Shown in pieces: positions 32,143 through 41,694 of a DNA stretch of 64,000 nucleotides. The notes under the pieces are model-generated. The model searched no databases, was not told the origin of the DNA, and was given only the letters and a program-made list of their open reading frames with translations. Origin of the DNA: Dyella jiangningensis (GTDB taxonomy: Bacteria > Pseudomonadota > Gammaproteobacteria > Xanthomonadales > Rhodanobacteraceae); the NCBI RefSeq assembly GCF_003264855.1, contig NZ_NFZS01000002.1:1-64000 (forward strand). Reading direction: 5' to 3'. A program made the translations under genes and the position numbers. How positions within the stretch are numbered: the stretch's first letter is position 1; each line of letters starts with the position of its first letter.

Positions 32143-32912
32143 CCGCGCGGCTGCTCCTGCTATTGGCGCTGTCCCTGCTGTGCGGCGCCGCCATGCCTCC
32201 CGCCGACCTGGATCGGCGCGCGGGATTCGACCAGCACCTGGGCGCGCAGCTGCCGCTGCAGGTCGCACTGCGCGATGGTGGCGATGTCATGGCCACGCTG
32301 CAAGCGCGCGCGCATGGACGACCCATGGCCATCGCGCTGGGATATCTGGACTGCACCCATCTCTGCGATACCGTCATGCAAAGTCTCGCGCATGCGCTGG
32401 CGCACGCGGGATTGCAGCCGGGCCGCGACCTGGAAGTACTGTTCCTCAGCATCGACCCACGCGAAGGTGCCGATGCCGCCACCCGCGCCGCGCAGCATCT
32501 GACCCGCATCGAGCCCGCCGCGCTGCCCGCGCGCTGGCAATACCTACGCGCCGCACCGGATGCGTTGCGCGAGATCACGCAACCGCTGGGCTTTCGCTAT
32601 TTCCGCGACGAGCGCCTGAACGAGTACGTGCATCCCGCGGGCGTGGTCGTGGTGACACCCCAGGGCAAGGTGTCACGCTACCTGTTCGGCGTCGAATACC
32701 AGCCGCACACGCTTCGCCTCGCCGTCGTGGAAGCTTCCCGCGGCGCCGTCGGATCCCTGACCGATCGCCTCGTGCTGCTCTGTTGCGGCTACGACCCCAC
32801 CACTGGCCGCTACACCCTGCTGATCGGCAAGGTGATGCAACTGCTGGGCGTCACTTTCGCCGCCGCGTTGTTCACCGCCGCGGCATGGCACGCATGGAGG
32901 CGCCGTGCATGA
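32139..32912 (+). CDS. SCO1/SenC family copper chaperone
   Basis: A 257-residue protein with an N-terminal signal or anchor ('LLLLLALSLLCGAA'), a thioredoxin-like domain and a C-terminal membrane helix. The copper-binding Cys pair is in 'LDCTHLCDT' (CxxxC) and the third ligand His in 'EYVHPAGVVVV'. SCO proteins deliver copper to the CuA site of oxidase subunit II, which is the next gene. The C-terminal helix is seen in SCO proteins of ACIII/caa3 clusters. Start 32139 overlaps the upstream stop. Confidence 0.92.
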   Translation: MTARLLLLLALSLLCGAAMPPADLDRRAGFDQHLGAQLPLQVALRDGGDVMATLQARAHGRPMAIALGYLDCTHLCDTVMQSLAHALAHAGLQPGRDLEVLFLSIDPREGADAATRAAQHLTRIEPAALPARWQYLRAAPDALREITQPLGFRYFRDERLNEYVHPAGVVVVTPQGKVSRYLFGVEYQPHTLRLAVVEASRGAVGSLTDRLVLLCCGYDPTTGRYTLLIGKVMQLLGVTFAAALFTAAAWHAWRRRA

Positions 32913-33830
32913 TGTCCACCACCTTGCAGGCTTCGTCGATCGCGCCGGACATCGACACGCTGTTCAACACGATGCTCGTGGTGAGCAGCATCGTCGTGGC
33001 GGGTGTCTTCGGCACCATGATCGTGTTCTGCATCCGCTATCGCCGCGGCAGCCCGGCGGATCGCACCGAGCGGAAGTCGTCGTCGCTGGGCATCGAACTG
33101 GCCTGGACGCTGGTGCCGCTGGTGCTGTTCATCGGGCTGTTCGGGTGGAGCATCGGCTTGTGGCAGCGGCTGCAGACGCCGCCGGCCGACTCAGCCGTGA
33201 TCTACATCGTGGCCAAGCAATGGATGTGGAAGGCGCAGCACCCGAACGGGCAGCGCGAGATCAACGCCCTGCACGTACCCATCGGCCAGCCGATACAACT
33301 GGTGATGACCTCGGAAGACGTGATCCACAGCTTCTACGTGCCGGCCTTCCGCGTGAAGCAGGACGTGTTGCCAGGGCGCTACACCCAGCTGTGGTTCACG
33401 GCCACCCGGCTCGGGAGTTTTCCGCTGTTCTGCGCCGAGTTCTGCGGCACCGACCATGCCGTGATGCGTGGCGATATCGACGTGATGCAGCCGGCGGCGT
33501 ATGCGCAATGGCTGCGACAGCACGCATCGGAAACCCTCGCCACGCGCGGCGCCACGCTGTTCCGGCAGCTGGGCTGCAGCGGTTGCCACGGCAGCCAGTC
33601 GACGGTGCACGCACCGGACCTGGCCGGCCTTTACGGCAACACCGTGGCGCTGTCCGACGGCTCGCGCGTGGTGGCCGACGACCGCTACCTGCACGACTCC
33701 ATCATGCTGCCCGCGCTGCAGGTCGTGGCCGGCTACGCGCCGATCATGCCGAGCTACCAGGGACGCATCGGCGAAGAGGACGTGCTGGCCCTGATCGCGT
33801 ACCTCAAGTCGCCCGCGCCGGAGGCCGCGC

Positions 33831-33844
<14 letters not shown>
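32909..33844 (+). CDS. ctaC: caa3-type cytochrome c oxidase subunit II with fused cytochrome c
   Basis: A 311-residue protein. Two N-terminal helices (about 20-42 and 62-85) are followed by a CuA domain with '[15 protein letters not shown]' and the ligand cluster '[12 protein letters not shown]' (two Cys, His, Met). A C-terminal cytochrome c domain carries the haem site 'CSGCH' (about 228-232) and a likely Met ligand in 'PIMPSYQG'. The fused cytochrome defines a caa3 oxidase that can take electrons directly from ACIII. The ATG at 32909 overlaps the SCO stop; the in-frame ATG at 32912 is an alternative. Confidence 0.94.
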
Positions 33845-35431
<1,587 letters not shown>

Positions 35432-35435
<4 letters not shown>

Positions 35436-36091
35436 GCGAAGCATCCACACCCCTGCTGGCCAACCGCGCCATCCAGTTCGATGACGATGCGCAGCAGCGC
35501 GAGTCGTCCGTGCTCGGCATGTGGGTGTTCATCGCGACCGAGGTGCTGTTCTTCGGCGTGCTTTTCGTGGGCTATACGGTCGCACGCGTGCAGTTTCCGC
35601 GCGCGTTCGCCGACGGCGGCGCACGCACCGATCTTCTGCTGGGCAGCATCGAGACCGGCATCCTGCTGATCAGCAGCTGCCTGGCGGCATTGGCGGTGCG
35701 CGACGTTCGGTTCGGCGCCTGCCGCATGGCGAGTTGGCTGCTGGCTGGCACGGCGCTGCTCGGCGTCACCTTCCTGGTGCTGCACGGCATCGAGTACCAC
35801 GCGGAGTACGAGGAGGCGCTGATACCCGGCATGCGCTATCACCCGTCCGGACATCCGGCGCGGGCGATGATGATCTTCTTCTGCCTGTACTACGTCATTA
35901 CCGGTTTCCACAGCCTCCATGTCGCCATCGGCGTGGCCCTGCTGTCGCGCCTGGCATGGAAGGCCTCGCGCGGGGCGTTCTCTTCGGACTATTTCGCGCC
36001 CGTCGAAGTCACGGCATTGTACTGGCACCTCGTCGACATCGTCTGGATATTCGTCTATCCGCTGGTCTACCTCGTGGGGCGATCGGCATGA
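35432..36091 (+). CDS. ctaE: Cytochrome c oxidase subunit III
   Basis: A 219-residue membrane protein with about five helices, as in bacterial subunit III without the first two helices. Typical pieces are '[20 protein letters not shown]', '[12 protein letters not shown]' and '[22 protein letters not shown]', with the conserved Glu in 'TEVLFF' and the 'HxxD' pair near the end. It stabilises subunit I and supplies lipid-lined proton uptake. Start 35432 overlaps the subunit I stop. Confidence 0.94.
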
Positions 36092-36384
36092 AGGCATCGC
36101 CGCCCTCGCTGCGAAGCCAGCTGCTGACACTGGCGGCGCTGCTCGCGCTGCTTGCCCTCACCATCGTGCTGGCTCGCCTGCCGCTGGGGGCATTCAACGC
36201 CGCCCTGGCGGTCGCGATCTCCGCGTGCAAGGCGTTGCTGGTGATGGTGTTCTTCATGCGCGTGGGCGAGGGACACCCGTTCCTGCGCGTGGTGGCCGCG
36301 GCGGGATTTCTCTGGCTCTCGCTGTTGCTGGTGCTGGCGCTCGCCGACTATCTCACCCGCACGCCACTGGCGGGCCCATGGTGA
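36088..36384 (+). CDS. ctaF: Cytochrome c oxidase subunit IV (bacterial type)
   Basis: A 98-residue protein with three hydrophobic helices (about 12-30, 37-57, 65-87), the usual shape of bacterial subunit IV. The middle helix has 'CKALLVMVFFMRVG', typical of this small subunit, which aids CuB assembly or stability. It is the last gene of the operon; start 36088 overlaps the subunit III stop. Two terminator-like hairpins follow. Confidence 0.88.
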   Translation: MKASPPSLRSQLLTLAALLALLALTIVLARLPLGAFNAALAVAISACKALLVMVFFMRVGEGHPFLRVVAAAGFLWLSLLLVLALADYLTRTPLAGPW

Positions 36385-36516
36385 ACGGGCTCATGCATTG
36401 GCGTTTCACCGGCGTGGGATGCCTTCGCGCGTAGCCTGCACGGGCGCCTCGACCATCGCCAGGCTTGGGCATTCCCCTCTCCCAAGCGGCTTCACGCCGT
36501 CGGCGGCGCATCACAG

Positions 36517-36551
36517 GGGCGGCGGGCTTCCCTCTACCTGGCCCGCCGCCC
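36517..36551. terminator. Long GC-rich hairpin after the respiratory operon
   Basis: An 11-bp perfect stem, GGGCGGCGGGC with GCCCGCCGCCC, has a 13-base loop and is followed on the plus strand by TTTCTC. It is probably the first terminator after subunit IV. Confidence 0.55.
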
Positions 36552-36603
36552 TTTCTCGCGACTGCGCGCAACGCGCCGCGCGCCCTCTCGCACGACCCAA
36601 AGC

Positions 36604-36629
36604 AAAAGGCCGCCTTTCGGCGGCTTTTT
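36604..36629. terminator. Bidirectional rho-independent terminator
   Basis: A GCCGCC-TTTC-GGCGGC hairpin is preceded by AAAAG and followed by TTTTTG, so it has a U-run in both directions. It sits between the convergent oxidase operon and the CBS-domain gene. Confidence 0.85.
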
Positions 36630-36651
36630 GCTCCTTCACCCCGTTGCCGGA

Positions 36652-37065
36652 TCAATGCGGCTTGGCCACGCCCTCGAGCAAGGTTTTCCGGGCCTGTTCG
36701 TGGCCCTGGACCATGTTGCTCAGCGAGACGATGCCCACCAGGCGCTTGTCGCGATTGACCACCGGAAGACGCCGCATGCCGAGGCTTGCCATGTTGTCGG
36801 CGACCTCCTGGATGTCGTCGTCCTCATAGCAGTACTTCACGCCCTGGCTCATGACATCGCGCACCTTGGCGTCTGCGCCGCGACCTTTCGCAACGCCCTG
36901 GATGACGATGTCGCGGTCGGTGATCATGCCGATCAGGCGATCACCGTCACCTACCGGCAGGCTGCCCACGTCGTTGTCGGCCATGGTCGTGGCCGCCTCG
37001 CGAAGGCTTTGGTCGGGGCCGACGAGCTTCACGTCGGCAGTCATTACATCGTGGATGGTTCGCAT
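36652..37065 (-). CDS. Two-CBS-domain protein
   Basis: A 137-residue protein made of two CBS domains: 'TIHDVMTADVKLVGPDQSL' with 'VGSLPVGDGDRLIGMITDRD', and 'VRDVMSQGVKYCYEDDDIQE' with 'MRRLPVVNRDKRLVGIVSL'. Such pairs bind adenine nucleotides and act as energy or redox sensors, here without an attached effector. The ATG at 37065 follows AGGTGA. It lies downstream of the BON and glycine-zipper genes on the same strand, with a 117-base gap. Confidence 0.93.
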   Translation of the reverse strand: MRTIHDVMTADVKLVGPDQSLREAATTMADNDVGSLPVGDGDRLIGMITDRDIVIQGVAKGRGADAKVRDVMSQGVKYCYEDDDIQEVADNMASLGMRRLPVVNRDKRLVGIVSLSNMVQGHEQARKTLLEGVAKPH

Positions 37066-37182
37066 GGTCGATCACCTGAAGGACTGGATGAAAACGGTGC
37101 CGCCATCCTCGCCTGATCCCGGTTCACGTCGCGTCGATTCCGCTACCGACGCGTGTGAAAGCGCTCGCCACGGTCGTGCCGA

Positions 37183-37698
37183 TCAGACGCTCGCCTCGTG
37201 CCGGGTGGAGATATCGTCGGCATTGTTGGCCTTGAAGATGTCCTCCACCACCGAACGCTGCTTGCTGTCTTCGGTGTGCACGGAGATGAGGATGTTGCCC
37301 TCGCGGATCTTTGCGTCGTAGCGCTTGGCTTCAAACTCGGGAATGCCAAGGCCGACCAGCGCGCCTATGATGCCGCCGGTCGCGGTACCCACGGCGGCGC
37401 CGCCCAGCGCGGCCATGATCGGGCCCGCCGCAATGAACGGTCCCACGCCCGGGATCGCCAATGCGCCGATGCCCACCAGCCAGCCCAGCGCCGCCCCCAC
37501 GCCGAGCCCGGCCACGCCGCCGGCCGTGGCGCCTTCGGGCGCCTTGGTGTTGTGCTCGTGGGCGAAGTCCTTGCTGCCCCGGCGGTCCGGCAGAAGCACG
37601 GAAATGTCGTCGGCGGGGCATCCCGCCTGCTTCAGGTCCAGCACGATCTTCTCGGCCTGCTCAACCGTCTTGGCGATGCAGTAAACGGCGCTCTTCAT
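37183..37698 (-). CDS. Glycine-zipper general stress protein, copy 1
   Basis: A 171-residue protein. The N-terminal part (1-55) resembles a small alpha/beta domain that begins 'MKSAVYCIAKTVEQAEKIV'. The middle (about 58-120) is a long Gly/Ala-rich stretch with two hairpin membrane segments ('GLGVGAALGWLVGIGALAIP', 'AALGGAAVGTATGGIIGAL'). The C-terminus ('GNILISVHTEDSKQRSVV') continues the alpha/beta domain. It resembles proteins annotated as general stress or low-temperature-induced. A very strong GAGGAGAGA ribosome site overlaps the end of the BON gene unit. A similar protein is at 62635-63132. Confidence 0.82.
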   Translation of the reverse strand: MKSAVYCIAKTVEQAEKIVLDLKQAGCPADDISVLLPDRRGSKDFAHEHNTKAPEGATAGGVAGLGVGAALGWLVGIGALAIPGVGPFIAAGPIMAALGGAAVGTATGGIIGALVGLGIPEFEAKRYDAKIREGNILISVHTEDSKQRSVVEDIFKANNADDISTRHEASV

Positions 37699-37710
37699 GA
37701 TGGTCTCTCC

Positions 37711-38106
37711 TCAGTGCTCGACGTCGAGCTGGTTGTCGACCCGGCTAACGCCGGAGGTACCGCTGGCGATGGTTTCCACGCGACTCTTCTCCTCGGCATT
37801 GCGCACGACGCCGCGCAACGTCACCACGCCGCCACTGGCAATCACCTTGACGTTGTGCGCCGTCGTCGACAGCGAATGCTCGCCAACGATGGCCTTGCGC
37901 ACGTGCGCGGCCAGTTCCACGTCGGCCTTGTCGTTGGACTGGCTCTGGGCCGTGGGGTTGGCGCCATGGGCGTCGCGCTGGTTGGTCTTGCTGTTGTTCG
38001 GCGGGCGGCCGGTCGAGGACGGCGCGGCTTGATAGGCAAGGCCTTGCACCGCATATATGGAGAGCAAGGCGGACAACAGCAAACCGGTGTATTTGGGAGC
38101 TTTCAT
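37711..38106 (-). CDS. Periplasmic BON-domain protein
   Basis: A 131-residue exported protein. A signal peptide ends near 'VQGLAYQAAP', a polar linker follows, and a single BON domain covers about 58-131: 'VELAAHVRKAIVGEHSLS', 'VKVIASGGVVTLRGVVRNAE' and 'VETIASGTSGVSRVDNQLDV'. OsmY-like BON proteins bind membranes or lipids and protect the envelope under osmotic stress. The ATG at 38106 was chosen because the signal peptide starts there; the frame is open far upstream. It is 12 bases ahead of the glycine-zipper gene, so the two are cotranscribed. Confidence 0.88.
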   Translation of the reverse strand: MKAPKYTGLLLSALLSIYAVQGLAYQAAPSSTGRPPNNSKTNQRDAHGANPTAQSQSNDKADVELAAHVRKAIVGEHSLSTTAHNVKVIASGGVVTLRGVVRNAEEKSRVETIASGTSGVSRVDNQLDVEH

Positions 38107-38209
38107 CGTGGATGGACCCGTCGGCGATATCGATTTCGGTTGTCGCAATCCATGAGTCCAGTGACGGTGAATATCCCGGCAAGCCTTAGTCGACGCCCCA
38201 CTCTTCCGC

Positions 38210-38803
38210 ATGCATGCCATGACGCAGTTCTCCCTGTTCAACGAGGGCCCGCTCGTATTGCTGGACGATGCCAGCGGACGGATCGTGTACGAAGAAAACG
38301 TGATCGATGGCGCGACGGCTGATCGTTGGTTCCGCCAGCTGTCGGACAGCGGGATCTGGTCGCAGAAGCGACGGGTCATGTACGAACGCGAACTTGACGT
38401 GCCGCGGCTCACCGCGCATTTCGGCTTTCGCGACGAGTCGTGGCCCGATCCGCTGGCTGAAGCCATGGATCACGTCAGCCGGCACACCGGCGAGACCTTC
38501 GACAGCATCGGCCTCAACTTCTACCGCGATGAGCACGACAGCGTGGCGATGCACAACGACCGGCTCGCCGACCTGGTGGAGGGGCGCCCGATCGCGCTGC
38601 TGTCGCTGGGCACCACGCGGCGCATGCTGATACGTAGCAAGGCGACGCCACGGCGGCGATTCGACCTCGACCTCAACCCTGGCAGCCTGCTGCTGATGGA
38701 CTGGCAAAGCCAGCACCATTACGACCACGGCATTCCCAAGCAGACACAACCGGTCGGCCCGCGCATCAGCGTGGCGTTTCGCACGCGCCGTCGCAGCGAA
38801 TGA
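38210..38803 (+). CDS. alkB: AlkB-like 2-oxoglutarate/Fe(II) dioxygenase
   Basis: A 197-residue member of the AlkB family, which oxidatively removes methyl groups from damaged bases. The Fe ligands are His and Asp in 'MHNDRLADL' and a later His in 'YDHGIPK'; the 2-oxoglutarate Arg pair is in 'RISVAFRTRR'. The early 'GIWSQKRRVMYER' and 'FNFYRD'-like 'LNFYRDEHDSVAMH' follow the family pattern of short stand-alone AlkB proteins. ATG 38210 or the in-frame ATG 38219 may be the start. It faces the outer-membrane protein gene with a three-base gap. Confidence 0.9.
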   Translation: MHAMTQFSLFNEGPLVLLDDASGRIVYEENVIDGATADRWFRQLSDSGIWSQKRRVMYERELDVPRLTAHFGFRDESWPDPLAEAMDHVSRHTGETFDSIGLNFYRDEHDSVAMHNDRLADLVEGRPIALLSLGTTRRMLIRSKATPRRRFDLDLNPGSLLLMDWQSQHHYDHGIPKQTQPVGPRISVAFRTRRRSE

Positions 38804-38806
38804 GCA

Positions 38807-39472
38807 TCAAAACCCCACGTTGAGGCCGAAGGTGAGCCAGCGATCATGCGCGGCGACGCTGCCATGGCCCACGATCACATCCACGCTGTCGTTGTTGCGG
38901 AACGTCCAGCGCAGGCCCGCCTGCGACGTCGCCGCGCCCACCCAGGGATGTATGTGCTCGGCCACGATGGCGAGGTGCGGCGTGAGCTTGTACTTCAGGC
39001 CCAGTCCCAACAGCGTCTGCCACTTCCGGTCACGCGACCAGAAGGCGCCGACGTCGGCATTCACCGACCATTGCTGCTGTCCTGGCGGCGTCCACGTCAG
39101 CGCCGCATACGTGTTGCGCGATTGCACGTGCCCGTTGGACCAGGTGGCACCGACATTGATCGCCGCGCCCAGCGGATGCGCCGACGGATCGCGCAGCATC
39201 CATTTCACGGCGGGGCTTTCCTGATGCTGGTACGGATGATTTTGCCCGGCCGCGCCCAGCGACCATTCCACCGGGCCCGTGCTGCAGGCGGGCAAGGTGT
39301 TGAGCGCCTTCTGCCCGCCGGAGAACGCCTGTGCCCAGCTCTGTACCTGGCAGTGCCCCGCCGGCGTGATCGACGCATCGTCGACCAGGTAGGCACCGGC
39401 GCCCGCCCACGCCCGAGGCGAGCACAGGATGACCGTTGCCGCCGCCAGCACCGCCGTCGCGCAGCGGCTCAT
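38807..39472 (-). CDS. Putative outer-membrane beta-barrel protein
   Basis: A 221-residue exported protein. A signal peptide ends in 'SPRAWAG'. The rest shows alternating polar/aromatic strands ('GAAINVGATWSNG', 'NTYAALTWTP', 'WQTLLGLGLKYKLTPHLAIVAEHIHPW', given here in parts) and ends 'WLTFGLNVGF' with the terminal Phe of outer-membrane barrels. About eight strands fit the length. Cys42 and Cys63 could pair. No family is recognised with certainty. The start overlaps the stop of the NRAMP-like gene (ATGA), so it belongs to that unit and could let its substrate cross the outer membrane. Confidence 0.72.
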   Translation of the reverse strand: MSRCATAVLAAATVILCSPRAWAGAGAYLVDDASITPAGHCQVQSWAQAFSGGQKALNTLPACSTGPVEWSLGAAGQNHPYQHQESPAVKWMLRDPSAHPLGAAINVGATWSNGHVQSRNTYAALTWTPPGQQQWSVNADVGAFWSRDRKWQTLLGLGLKYKLTPHLAIVAEHIHPWVGAATSQAGLRWTFRNNDSVDVIVGHGSVAAHDRWLTFGLNVGF

Positions 39473-40761
39473 CCCTTGCCCATGGTGGCGAACATCACGA
39501 TGGCCGCTATGCCCATCACGGCCGTCGCCAGCCAGCCCAGCACCAACAGCCAGCCGCGCACCACCTGCTCGCCCATCGCCTTGCGCCGGCGGCCAACCAA
39601 CATGATCGCCGCCATCAGCGGTACGGCGCACACGCCGTTCACCACCGCGCTCCAGTACAGCGCCTTGATCGGATCCAGCGGCGACAGCGTCAGTGCAGCT
39701 CCCAGCGCCATCGAGCCGATCAGCACGCCATAGAACAATTTCGCCCCACGCGGCGAGCAGCTCAGGCCGTAACGCGCGTGCGCGGCGCCGGCCACCGCGA
39801 AGGCCGTCGCGCCCGCCAGCACGGGCACCGCAAGCAGGCCGGTGCTGATGATGCCCATCGAGAACAACGTGAATGCGAAGCGGCCGGCGAGCGGGCGCAG
39901 CGCTTCGGCGGCTTCGGAGGTGGACGTGATGTCGGTCTTGCCGTGCGCATGGAGCACCGCCGCGGCGGTGACGATCATGAAGAACGCGATGACGTTGGAG
40001 AAAATCATGCCGACGCTGGTATCGGTCGCGATGCGACGCAAGGCATCGGGTGCCTGTTCCGACGCCTCGCGCAGCGGCTCGCGCTCGTCGCTTTCGCGCA
40101 GCTCCTCCACCTCCTGCGCGGCCTGCCAGCAGAACAGGTACGGACTGATGGTGGTGCCAAGCACGGCGACCAGGCCGGTCACGTAGTCGAGATTCCACGG
40201 TGCGTGCGGCATGACGACGGAACGCGCCACCTCGCTCCACGGCACCTTGACGGCGAACACGGTGGCCACGTAGGCGAACAGGCTCATCGCGAGCACCTTG
40301 AGTATGGGCGAGTAGCGCTCGAACGAGACGTACACCTGCAACGCCGTGGACACCACGGCGAAGACGATCGCGTACGCGAGCCCGGGACCACCGAGCAGCA
40401 GCTTGGCCGCCGCTCCCATCGCCGCCAGGTCGGCGCCAATGTTGATCACGTTGGCCACCACCAGCATGGCCACCAGCGACCACACGGCCGGCTTGGGAAA
40501 CTGCCGGGAGAGGTTGTCCGCCAGTCCGCGCCCGGTCACGCGACCGATGCGCGCGCACACCATCTGTATCGCGATCATCAGCGGCGTCGTGATGAACACG
40601 ATCCATAGCATGGCGTAGCCGAAGCGCGCACCGACCTGCGAGTACGTCGCGACGCCGCTGGGATCGTCATCCGCAGCCCCTGTCACCAGGCCGGCACTCA
40701 GCCGCTTCCACCAAGGGCTGGGCGGTGCGTCGTTGAGGGGCACGCGCTTGTTCGGCCGCAT
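39469..40761 (-). CDS. Divergent NRAMP-like transporter
   Basis: A 430-residue membrane protein with about eleven helices and the NRAMP fold. The helix-1 motif reads 'DDDPSGVATYSQVGARFGY' instead of the metal-binding DPGN. In helix 6 the position of the usual 'MPH' reads 'GTTISPYLFCWQAAQEVEE', so the metal-binding Met is missing. Such proteins fall outside manganese/iron NRAMPs and recall NRAMP-related magnesium transporters or still uncharacterised branches. The ATG at 40761 shares one base with the stop of the hydrolase gene upstream, and its own stop overlaps the barrel gene. A canonical but broken NRAMP gene lies at 59604. Confidence 0.88.
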   Translation of the reverse strand: MRPNKRVPLNDAPPSPWWKRLSAGLVTGAADDDPSGVATYSQVGARFGYAMLWIVFITTPLMIAIQMVCARIGRVTGRGLADNLSRQFPKPAVWSLVAMLVVANVINIGADLAAMGAAAKLLLGGPGLAYAIVFAVVSTALQVYVSFERYSPILKVLAMSLFAYVATVFAVKVPWSEVARSVVMPHAPWNLDYVTGLVAVLGTTISPYLFCWQAAQEVEELRESDEREPLREASEQAPDALRRIATDTSVGMIFSNVIAFFMIVTAAAVLHAHGKTDITSTSEAAEALRPLAGRFAFTLFSMGIISTGLLAVPVLAGATAFAVAGAAHARYGLSCSPRGAKLFYGVLIGSMALGAALTLSPLDPIKALYWSAVVNGVCAVPLMAAIMLVGRRRKAMGEQVVRGWLLVLGWLATAVMGIAAIVMFATMGKG

Positions 40762-41342
40762 CAAGCGGGCTCCGCCGCGAGCCAGGCCTCGCCAGGCTCA
40801 ACGCACAGGCCCAGGCTGTCGGACATCTGCGCCAGCGCGCGGACGTGGCGCTCGTGGCTGGCGGCGGCCACCGCGTCCCTGGCAATGGTGACGCGATAGC
40901 CACGCACGTGCGCATCGATCGCCGTGCAAAGCACGCAGGCATCCGTGGCGGCGCCGGCGATGCACAACTCCTTGACGCCCAGATGCTCCAGCAACGGCAC
41001 GAGTTGCGTATGGTAGAACGCCGAATGCCGCGACTTCAGCAGCACGACGTCGTCGCTCGTCGGGTACAGCACTTCGAGCAGATGCGAGGCCGCAGGAAGG
41101 CCCTCGCGCACGGTGTGGGCGAGGACGCCTCGCCAGCTGTCATGCCAGCGCTGGAAATTGTCGTTGCAATAAATCACGGGCTCGTGCCGTTTCCGGCACC
41201 GTGAGACGAGCGCGGCAATGGCCGGCGCCGTACGCACGAGCGCGTCCGCCAGCTCGCGGCCGTCTTCGAACCGAAAATGGCTGAAGACGTCCACCAGCAA
41301 CAGTGCGCGCCTGTTACGCGCCGACGACCGGGTGGCGATCAT
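40761..41342 (-). CDS. Isochorismatase-family cysteine hydrolase
   Basis: A 193-residue enzyme of the isochorismatase/nicotinamidase superfamily. The catalytic triad is visible: Asp in 'LLLVDVFSHF', Lys in 'VVLLKSRHSAF' and Cys in 'GAATDACVLCTA', followed by the 'DAHVRGYRVTIARDAVAAAS' segment. The substrate is open: amide hydrolysis of nicotinamide-like or other small amides is likely. A good GGAGAGG precedes the ATG at 41342. It is the first gene of the overlapping unit with the NRAMP-like transporter and barrel. Confidence 0.9.
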   Translation of the reverse strand: MIATRSSARNRRALLLVDVFSHFRFEDGRELADALVRTAPAIAALVSRCRKRHEPVIYCNDNFQRWHDSWRGVLAHTVREGLPAASHLLEVLYPTSDDVVLLKSRHSAFYHTQLVPLLEHLGVKELCIAGAATDACVLCTAIDAHVRGYRVTIARDAVAAASHERHVRALAQMSDSLGLCVEPGEAWLAAEPA

Positions 41343-41694
41343 CGCCTCTCCACTCGCAACGGAATGGCCCGACAGTGGCCGCTATTCCGTCCACGCGCAG
41401 TGTGGCCGGCGTGAGCATGCCGTCGAAAACCAATGGCGTTCATGACGGTCTCGCGACGGGCTCAGCCGTGGTTCTCACGCGCGATGCGAGCGCGGAAATT
41501 TCGGTGCGCACTCCATTATTTACTGCGTTTGCTTCGCTCACATTCTTTATGGATGTCTTACACGCCGAGTTGATGCAGCAACTCCTAGCGTCTGAATCAT
41601 TGCTGTAGCCAGTCCCTGGCTGCTGCATCTCCCACATCCACGCAGCAACCGGCCGCCGCCCGCGCGTGGCGCGCCGGTGCGAGAGCCATGCACC
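41343..41694. other. Divergent promoter region upstream of the glycogen operon
   Basis: About 350 bases between the hydrolase unit and glgA. The part from about 41500 to 41610 is AT-richer than its surroundings and should hold promoters. It contains the inverted repeat listed separately and a small AGCCAG/CTGGCT hairpin (41607-41621). No gene is seen. Confidence 0.5.
41572..41629. promoter_or_regulatory. Spaced 9-bp inverted repeat in the glgA leader
   Basis: GATGCAGCA (41572-41580) and TGCTGCATC (41621-41629) are perfect reverse complements 40 bases apart, ending 65 bases before the glgA start. A smaller hairpin, AGCCAG-TCC-CTGGCT, lies between and partly overlaps. It could be a pair of operator half-sites for a looping regulator or a leader-RNA structure controlling glgA. 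Confidence 0.35.
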
